Part shown: positions 6,119 to 10,840 of the stretch, one piece after another | Layout: each line of letters starts with the position of its first letter | Numbering within the stretch: position 1 is the stretch's first letter | Source of the DNA: JAYZVT01 sp050248375 | GTDB taxonomy: Bacteria > Pseudomonadota > Alphaproteobacteria > Rhizobiales > Methyloligellaceae | Direction of reading: 5' to 3' | Assembly: GCA_050248375.1 (NCBI GenBank) | Contig: JBFWSL010000117.1 | Span: 1-10,840, forward strand | DNA length: 10,840 nt | The notes under the pieces: generated by a model | What the model saw: only the letters and a program-made list of their open reading frames with translations | What the model was told of the DNA's origin: nothing | Database searches by the model: none | Program-made: the position numbers and the translations under genes

Positions 6119-6448
6119 ATGTCGCGCCAGAACCGCGATAACAAGGGCGACGATCCCGGCACAGGGATTGTCACGAAGACCCGGCCGAAGACGCAGAAGC
6201 CGAGCCTGTACAAGGTGCTGTTGCTGAACGACGACTACACGCCGATGGACTTCGTTATCTACATTCTCGAGCGCTTCTTCGCCAAGGGCCGGGATGAAGC
6301 CACGCGCATCATGTTGCACGTGCACCAGAAGGGCGTCGGAATCTGCGGCGTCTATACGTATGAGGTGGCGGAGACGAAGGTTGCGCAGGTGATGAATTTC
6401 GCGCGACAACATCAACATCCGCTACAATGCACTCTGGAGAAGGATTAG
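6119..6448 (+). CDS. clpS: ATP-dependent Clp protease adaptor ClpS
   Basis: Adaptor that binds N-end-rule substrates (N-terminal Phe, Leu, Trp, Tyr) and delivers them to ClpA-ClpP in the cytosol. 109 residues. After a disordered charged N-terminus (1-28) comes the ClpS core: LLLNDDYTPMDFV with N37-D38-D39 and M43, then H69 in HVHQKG. These correspond to the pocket residues N34, D35, D36, M40 and H66 of E. coli ClpS. The end, AETKVAQVMNFARQHQHPLQCTLEKD, is the family signature. The open frame extends upstream into the phasin terminator. ATG 6119 is chosen because it gives a normal ClpS length, although its Shine-Dalgarno (GAAGAG, 12 nt away) is poor; ATG 6074 would add 15 residues. Twelve bp separate it from clpA, implying an operon. 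Confidence 0.95.
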   Translation: MSRQNRDNKGDDPGTGIVTKTRPKTQKPSLYKVLLLNDDYTPMDFVIYILERFFAKGRDEATRIMLHVHQKGVGICGVYTYEVAETKVAQVMNFARQHQHPLQCTLEKD

Positions 6449-6460
6449 GGATACCCGCAA

Positions 6461-8914
6461 GTGACCACTTTCTCGTCCAGTCTTGAGCAGGCCCTGCACA
6501 GGGCTCTCGAATACGCCAACGAGCGCAGCCACGAATACGCCACGCTCGAACACCTCCTGCTTGCCCTCATCGACGACCGCGACGCCTCCGCCGTGATGCG
6601 CGCCTGCGACGTCGACCTGGATGCGCTGCGGCAGAAGGTGACCGACTATCTGGACGACGAGCTGGGCGGACTGGTCATAAGCGCGCAGGGCGAGGCGCAG
6701 CCGACCGCCGGCTTTCAGCGGGTGATCCACCGTGCCGTGGTGCATGTGCAGTCGTCCGGCCGCGAGGAGGTGACCGGCGCCAACGTGCTCGTGGCGATCT
6801 TCGCCGAGCGCGAGAGCCACGCCGCCTATTTCCTGCAGGAACAGGACATGACCCGCTTCGATGCGGTCAATTACATCTCGCACGGCATCGCCAAGCGTCA
6901 GGGCATGTCCGAGCCGCGCACCGTGCGCGGGGTGGACGAGGATGCGGCGACCGTGGAGGGCGGAGCCGAGGAGAAGCGCCGTGGCGCCGACGCGCTCGAG
7001 GTGTACTGCATCAATCTCAACGAGAAGGCGCGCAAGGGCCGCATCGATCCGCTGATCGGCCGCGAGGCGGAGATTCGCCGCACCGTCCAGGTGCTGTGCC
7101 GCCGGCAGAAGAACAACCCGCTCTTCGTGGGCGATCCCGGCGTCGGCAAGACGGCCATCGCGGAAGGCCTGGCCCGCAAGATCGTGCGCGGCGACGTGCC
7201 CGAGGTGCTGCTCGATTCCACCATCTTCCAGCTCGACATGGGCGCTCTGCTCGCCGGCACCCGCTACCGGGGCGATTTCGAGGAACGCCTGAAGTCGGTG
7301 ATGCGCGAGATCGAGAACTATCCCGGCGCCATCATGTTCATCGACGAAATCCACACGGTGATCGGTGCGGGCGCCACGTCAGGCGGGGCCATGGACGCCT
7401 CGAACCTGCTCAAGCCGGCGCTGCAAAGCGGCACGCTGCGCTGCATCGGCTCGACCACCTACAAGGAATACCGCCAGCACTTCGAGAAGGATCGCGCGCT
7501 GGTGCGCCGGTTCCAGAAGATCGACGTCAACGAGCCGAGCGTGCCCGACTCCATCGAGATTCTCAAAGGGCTGAAGCCCTATTTCGAGAACTTCCACAAG
7601 ATCCGCTACACCAACCAGGCCATCAAGTCGGCGGTGGAGCTGTCGGCGAAGTACATCCATGACCGCAAGCTCCCGGACAAGGCCATCGACGTCATCGACG
7701 AGACCGGCGCGTCGCAGATGCTGCTGCCCGAGAGCCGGCGCAGGAAGACCATCGGCGTGAAGGATGTCGAGGCCACCATCGCCACCATGGCGCGCATCCC
7801 GCCCAAGACCATCTCCCGCTCGGACGCGGAAGTGTTGCAGCACATCGACCGCGACCTGAAACGCGTGGTGTTTGGACAGGACCAGGCTATCACCGCGCTC
7901 GGTTCCGCCATCAAGCTGTCCCGCGCCGGCCTGCGCGAGCCGGAGAAGCCCATCGGGTGCTACCTGTTCTCGGGCCCCACGGGCGTCGGCAAGACCGAGG
8001 TTGCCCGCCAGCTCGCCAAGCTGCTGGGCGTGGAACTGTTGCGCTTCGACATGTCGGAGTACATGGAGCGTCACACGGTTTCGCGGCTGATCGGCGCGCC
8101 TCCGGGCTATGTCGGCTTCGATCAGGGCGGCCTGCTGACCGACGGCATCGACCAGCATCCCTATTGCGTGCTGCTCCTCGACGAGATCGAGAAGGCGCAT
8201 CCGGACCTGTTCAACATCCTTCTGCAGGTAATGGACCACGGCAAGCTGACCGACCACAACGGCAAGAAAGTCGACTTCCGCAACGTCATCCTCATCATGA
8301 CGACCAACGCGGGCGCGGCCGACTTGGCCAAGCCGGCCATGGGATTCAACCGCACCAAGCGGGAAGGGGACGACCAGGAAGCCATCAACCGCCTGTTCTC
8401 GCCCGAGTTCCGCAACCGTCTGGACGCCATCATTCCGTTCCAGGGCCTGCCGACCGAGGTCATCGCCAAGGTGGTGGAGAAGTTCGTCTTCGAGCTCGAG
8501 GCGCAGCTTCAGGACCGCAACATCACCATCGAGCTCACGCCGGAGGCGAACGACTGGATCGCCCAGCAGGGCTACGACGAGAAGTTCGGCGCCCGGCCGC
8601 TCGCGCGCGTCATTCAGGAGCACATCAAGAAGCCCCTTGCGGACGAGGTGCTGTTCGGCCGGCTGATGAACGGCGGCACCGTGCGCGTGTTCCTCGAGGA
8701 GAAGAACGGCGCCAGGGGCCTCGGTTTCGAGTTTATCGACAGACCTGTCGCCACGCCGCCCAAGTCTCCTCCATCCGGTTCCGGCGGCTCCAGGCCGAAA
8801 AAGCCCGCCAGGGCCGGAACGGCCGGCAAGGCAAAGCCTCGCAAGGCCTCCCGGCCCGGCGCCGCCGGGCGTGGCTCCAGCCCGGTGCCGAAGGTGCCAT
8901 TGCCCGCGAAATAG
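6461..8914 (+). CDS. clpA: ATP-dependent Clp protease ATP-binding subunit ClpA
   Basis: AAA+ unfoldase that threads substrates into ClpP. 817 residues, GTG start 12 bp after clpS, with AGGG 10 nt upstream inside the gap. Domains: the Clp N-domain (1 to about 145), which docks ClpS; AAA-1 with Walker A GDPGVGKT (224-231), Walker B FIDE (to E296) and the Arg pair R349-R350; AAA-2 with Walker A GPTGVGKT (505-512), Walker B LLLDE (D574, E575) and the C-terminal small domain ending in FGARPLARVIQEHIKKPLADEVLFG (given here only by its key part, GARPLARVI). There is no ClpB-type middle coiled coil. The ClpP-docking loop reads MGF at 627-629 where E. coli has IGL. The last about 57 residues (from 761) are a Pro/Ala/Gly tail with 14 Lys or Arg and no acidic residue, making the protein longer than the 758-residue E. 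coli ClpA. Confidence 0.97.
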   Translation: MTTFSSSLEQALHRALEYANERSHEYATLEHLLLALIDDRDASAVMRACDVDLDALRQKVTDYLDDELGGLVISAQGEAQPTAGFQRVIHRAVVHVQSSGREEVTGANVLVAIFAERESHAAYFLQEQDMTRFDAVNYISHGIAKRQGMSEPRTVRGVDEDAATVEGGAEEKRRGADALEVYCINLNEKARKGRIDPLIGREAEIRRTVQVLCRRQKNNPLFVGDPGVGKTAIAEGLARKIVRGDVPEVLLDSTIFQLDMGALLAGTRYRGDFEERLKSVMREIENYPGAIMFIDEIHTVIGAGATSGGAMDASNLLKPALQSGTLRCIGSTTYKEYRQHFEKDRALVRRFQKIDVNEPSVPDSIEILKGLKPYFENFHKIRYTNQAIKSAVELSAKYIHDRKLPDKAIDVIDETGASQMLLPESRRRKTIGVKDVEATIATMARIPPKTISRSDAEVLQHIDRDLKRVVFGQDQAITALGSAIKLSRAGLREPEKPIGCYLFSGPTGVGKTEVARQLAKLLGVELLRFDMSEYMERHTVSRLIGAPPGYVGFDQGGLLTDGIDQHPYCVLLLDEIEKAHPDLFNILLQVMDHGKLTDHNGKKVDFRNVILIMTTNAGAADLAKPAMGFNRTKREGDDQEAINRLFSPEFRNRLDAIIPFQGLPTEVIAKVVEKFVFELEAQLQDRNITIELTPEANDWIAQQGYDEKFGARPLARVIQEHIKKPLADEVLFGRLMNGGTVRVFLEEKNGARGLGFEFIDRPVATPPKSPPSGSGGSRPKKPARAGTAGKAKPRKASRPGAAGRGSSPVPKVPLPAK

Positions 8915-8920
8915 ACGCCC

Positions 8921-9679
8921 GTGACCGCCGACGGCTCCGATCCAGGTTTGCAGGCGCCAGCCTGGACAAAGGGAGCGACCCAGCGCCAGGCACTGTTGCG
9001 TGGTGCCAGGAGAGCCTTCGGCTCGCTGCCCGCCTTCGTCGTCTTCGCCACCGCCATTGGATTCGGCGCGCTCGCCCGCGACGCCGGATTCGACCTCTGG
9101 CAGACTCTCTTCATCGCCGCCACGATCTTCGCCCTGCCGGGGCAGGTGGTGCTTGTACAGCAGGCGGCCGCCGGGGCAACCCTGCTTGCCGCCGCGCTCG
9201 CGGTGATGCTGACGTCGGTGCGCTTCCTGCCCATGACAGTTGCGCTGCTGCCCTGGCTGCGCGATGGGTCGCGGCAGCGGACCAAGGAGTATCTGCTGTC
9301 GCACTTCATGGCGATTACGGTCTGGCTGGAGAGCCGCCGCTGGCTGCCGGTGCTGCCGCCGAATCTGCGCATGCCCTTCTTCGCGGGCTTCGCGCTTATG
9401 ATCTATGTCGGCAACACGTCTGCCGCCGTTATCGGCTATGTGGTCGCCGCCAACGTGCCGACACCGCTGGCTGCGGGGCTCGTGTTCCTCACTCCGCTCT
9501 ACTTCGGCATGTCGCTGATCCTGACCGCCGTGCAATGGCCGTTTGCGGTCGCCATTGCTGTGGGGGCGATAGTCGGGCCGGTGGCTTTCGTCTACGCGCC
9601 CGGCTTCGACCTGGCGCTGTCCGGCCTCGTCGGCGGCACCGTCGCCTATGGCCTCAAGCGCTGGAGGGAAGGACGGTGA
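8921..9679 (+). CDS. azlC: AzlC-family branched-chain amino-acid exporter, large subunit
   Basis: Inner-membrane permease. Family members pair with AzlD to export leucine, isoleucine or valine (as in E. coli YgaZ-YgaH). 252 residues with a hydrophilic N-terminus of about 30 and several hydrophobic segments, for instance LPAFVVFATAIGFGALA, LFIAATIFALPGQVVL and AAALAVMLTSVRFLPMTVAL. The last is characteristic of AzlC, as are FALPGQ and the later FFAGFALMIYVGN. The GTG at 8921 lies 6 bp after the clpA stop and has no good Shine-Dalgarno, so translation may depend on coupling to clpA; a somewhat later start (TTG 8947 or 8996) cannot be excluded. The end overlaps azlD by 4 bases (GTGA). The exact substrate is inferred from the family. 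Confidence 0.9.
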   Translation: MTADGSDPGLQAPAWTKGATQRQALLRGARRAFGSLPAFVVFATAIGFGALARDAGFDLWQTLFIAATIFALPGQVVLVQQAAAGATLLAAALAVMLTSVRFLPMTVALLPWLRDGSRQRTKEYLLSHFMAITVWLESRRWLPVLPPNLRMPFFAGFALMIYVGNTSAAVIGYVVAANVPTPLAAGLVFLTPLYFGMSLILTAVQWPFAVAIAVGAIVGPVAFVYAPGFDLALSGLVGGTVAYGLKRWREGR

Positions 9680-10026
9680 ATTTCTCGGTCTGGCAGGGGG
9701 AGTGGTCCTACATCCTGCTGTTCATAGCCGGATTCTGCGTCACCCAGCCCTGGCGCTACATGGGCGTGGTGCTGTCGAAGGACGTCAGCATCGACAGCGA
9801 GGTGCTGGTCTGGGTGAACCTTGTCTCCACGGCGCTGGTCGCCGGCCTCGTGGCGAGGCTGTTGCTGTTTCCCGCCGGCGCGGTGGCGGAAGTGCCGCTC
9901 GCCCTGCGGATGCTGGCGTTCCTCGGCGGCATGGGCCTGTTCATGGTCTTGCGCCAGTCCATGGCCGCCGGAGTCCTCGGTGGCATCGGCATCCTGGTCG
10001 CGGGGATAGTGCTGATCGGCATATAG
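9676..10026 (+). CDS. azlD: AzlD-family small subunit of branched-chain amino-acid exporter
   Basis: Small inner-membrane partner of AzlC. 116 residues with three or four hydrophobic helices: YILLFIAGFCV near residues 12-22, then VWVNLVSTALVAGLVARLLL, LRMLAFLGGMGLFMVL and the C-terminal GVLGGIGILVAGIVLIGI. The motif TQPWRYMGV near residues 24-32 recalls the conserved T/R-containing loop of the family. The GTG start overlaps the azlC stop (GTGA) and is preceded by the best Shine-Dalgarno in the window, GGAGGGAAGG, 8 nt from GGAGG to the start. This strong site suggests azlD is translated at a level independent of the poor azlC start. It converges on the HIT gene with 9 bp between stops and no clear terminator. 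Confidence 0.9.
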   Translation: MNFSVWQGEWSYILLFIAGFCVTQPWRYMGVVLSKDVSIDSEVLVWVNLVSTALVAGLVARLLLFPAGAVAEVPLALRMLAFLGGMGLFMVLRQSMAAGVLGGIGILVAGIVLIGI

Positions 10027-10035
10027 GGCGCGCGC

Positions 10036-10461
10036 TCAGGCGGCGCCGAGTGCCTGGCGTATCTTTTCCGCGTTTGCCACCAGCACGTCGGGATCCTCCA
10101 TCTCGCCCGAATGGGGCTTGAGCGTCTCGCCTTCCCAGCGCGGGACGATGTGGAAATGGATGTGAAACACCATCTGCCCGGCGGCGGCGTTGTTGAATTG
10201 CTGCAGCAGTATGCCGCCGGCGCCCATGGCGTCGCGCACCACCGGAGCAAGCATGTGCACGGTCTTCATCAGGGTGTTCAGCGAATCCTGAGTGATGTCG
10301 AATATGTTCACCGCCGGCTTCTTGGGGATCACCAGCGTATGCCCGTCGGCCCGCGGCATGATGTCGAGGAAGGACAGGGTGTCGTCATCTTCGTAAATCT
10401 TGTGGCAGGGCAATTCCCCGCGCAGGATCTTGGCGAACACATTCTGATCGTCATAGGTCAT
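10036..10461 (-). CDS. HIT (histidine triad) family nucleotide hydrolase/transferase, Hint-like
   Basis: Cytosolic enzyme of the HIT superfamily, whose members cleave phosphoramidate or dinucleoside polyphosphate substrates through a covalent nucleotidyl-His intermediate. 141 residues, typical of bacterial Hint-like proteins. The N-terminal region NVFAKILRGELPCHKIYEDD and the central DIMPRADGHTLVIPKK match the family. The triad H100-I-H102-F-H104-I-V-P is intact, H102 being the expected nucleophile, and QFNNAAAGQ precedes it as usual. The ATG at 10461 follows a modest GGGA about 8 nt upstream. It is read after the acyltransferase-like gene on the same strand with a 61-bp gap, so the two may be co-transcribed. 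The physiological substrate is not evident. Confidence 0.94.
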   Translation of the reverse strand: MTYDDQNVFAKILRGELPCHKIYEDDDTLSFLDIMPRADGHTLVIPKKPAVNIFDITQDSLNTLMKTVHMLAPVVRDAMGAGGILLQQFNNAAAGQMVFHIHFHIVPRWEGETLKPHSGEMEDPDVLVANAEKIRQALGAA

Positions 10462-10522
10462 GGCGGGTTCCCGTCCCGTTGCTCACTGGCGAGCGCCTGT
10501 TTCCCAAGTCTCGCTGCGCCGG

Positions 10523-10840
10523 TCAAGCACCGCCGCCGCGCCGGAATGGTGACAGCTTCGTGAGTTCATCGGCTTCCTGCCGCACATGTCCTTGTTCCTG
10601 CCGCAGGTAATGGGCAACCGCACGCCGCAGGCCTTCGTCGGCGATGAGATGGGCGCTGTAGGTGGTCTCCGGCATGTACCCCCGCGCGATCTTGTGGGGA
10701 CCCTGGGCGCCCGCCTCCACACGGGGAATGCCATGCGCGATGGCATGGTCGATGGCCTGGTAGTAGCAAAGCTCGAAGTGCAGGAAGGGGTGATCTTCGA
10801 CGCAGCCCCAGTAACGGCCATAGAGCGCATGCGCGCCCAT
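10523..10840 (-). CDS. C-terminal fragment of a COG3146/PF04339 (GNAT/FemAB-like) acyltransferase-family protein, 5' truncated by window edge
   Basis: The frame is open to the window end; the ATG at 10840 is probably an internal Met, since the family starts several hundred residues earlier. The visible 105 residues contain the C-terminal signature: LYGRYWGCVEDHPFLHFELC, then CYYQAIDHAI, RVEAGAQGPHKIARGYMP, a SAHLIAD segment and a final helix ending in LSPFR. Members are annotated as GNAT-fold N-acyltransferases or, by distant likeness to FemA/B, as peptidoglycan-related; no activity is firmly established to my knowledge. The last residues (RRGGGA) are low complexity. It lies 61 bp upstream of the HIT gene on the same strand. 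Confidence 0.85.
   Translation of the reverse strand: MGAHALYGRYWGCVEDHPFLHFELCYYQAIDHAIAHGIPRVEAGAQGPHKIARGYMPETTYSAHLIADEGLRRAVAHYLRQEQGHVRQEADELTKLSPFRRGGGA

Noticed and set aside
6422..7354. 310-codon minus-strand frame opposite clpA
   Set aside because: Antisense to the conserved ClpA N-domain and AAA-1; its composition (His, Ala, Leu, Gly) is that of a mirrored GC-rich gene.
7379..9535. Very long open frame (718 codons) on the minus strand opposite clpA and azlC
   Set aside because: It spans two well-recognised genes on the other strand and its translation is low-complexity, rich in Arg, Gly, His and Gln with no domain. It is typical of antisense frames in GC-rich DNA.
7957..9675. Plus-strand frame of several hundred codons overlapping clpA and azlC in another frame
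   Set aside because: Only its last 117 codons (azlD) are real; the rest is an Arg/Gly/Ala-rich shadow of clpA and azlC.
10027..10047. Possible terminator between azlD and the HIT gene (GGCGC / GCGCC)
   Set aside because: Only a 5-bp stem with an 11-nt loop and no T-tract; expected by chance in such GC-rich DNA.
1..10840. Search for CRISPR repeats, transposase genes, insertion-sequence ends, tRNA or rRNA genes and integrases
   Set aside because: None seen. All long stretches are explained by housekeeping-type genes, and the only repeated element with support is the three-copy palindrome at the phasin promoter.

Overview
The window is ordinary chromosomal DNA from a GC-rich bacterium, almost certainly an alphaproteobacterium. 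Support for this: a bifunctional PutA, a SPOR-tailed D,D-carboxypeptidase, a small phasin_2-type phasin next to clpS-clpA, a Pam18/TIM14-like J-protein, frequent GTG starts and GCTANA-type -10 boxes. I would guess a PHA-storing member of the Rhodospirillales or a related order, but nothing here fixes the genus. I see no mobile element, CRISPR array, tRNA or rRNA.

Layout. Positions 1-2390 (+) hold the 3' three quarters of putA (proline to glutamate). A close pair follows on the same strand: a soluble VWA-domain protein (2493-3227) and a membrane-anchored J-domain protein (3232-3951), 4 bp apart. They converge on a D-Ala-D-Ala carboxypeptidase with a SPOR tail (3959-5239, -), with only 7 bp between the stops and a perfect hairpin over the junction. 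The 5240-5576 region is the largest gene-free stretch. It is a divergent regulatory region with a strong sigma70-like promoter and three TGC-N3-GCA palindromes matching the PhaR operator pattern, driving a phasin (5577-5903, +) that ends at a clear intrinsic terminator. Next come clpS (6119-6448) and clpA (6461-8914), the N-degron adaptor and its AAA+ unfoldase, then azlC (8921-9679) and azlD (9676-10026), a branched-chain amino-acid exporter pair. All four are so tightly packed that they probably form one transcription unit. On the minus strand at the right end are a HIT-family hydrolase (10036-10461) and the C-terminal end of a COG3146/PF04339 acyltransferase-like protein (from 10840 to 10523, running off the window).

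How the genes work together. Themes are amino-acid catabolism and export (putA, azlCD), protein quality control (J-protein, clpS-clpA), cell wall remodelling (the carboxypeptidase) and carbon storage (phasin). The most interesting items are the triple PhaR-like operator array at the phasin promoter and the uncharacterised VWA plus Pam18-like J-protein pair. No clearly new defence or mobile system is visible.
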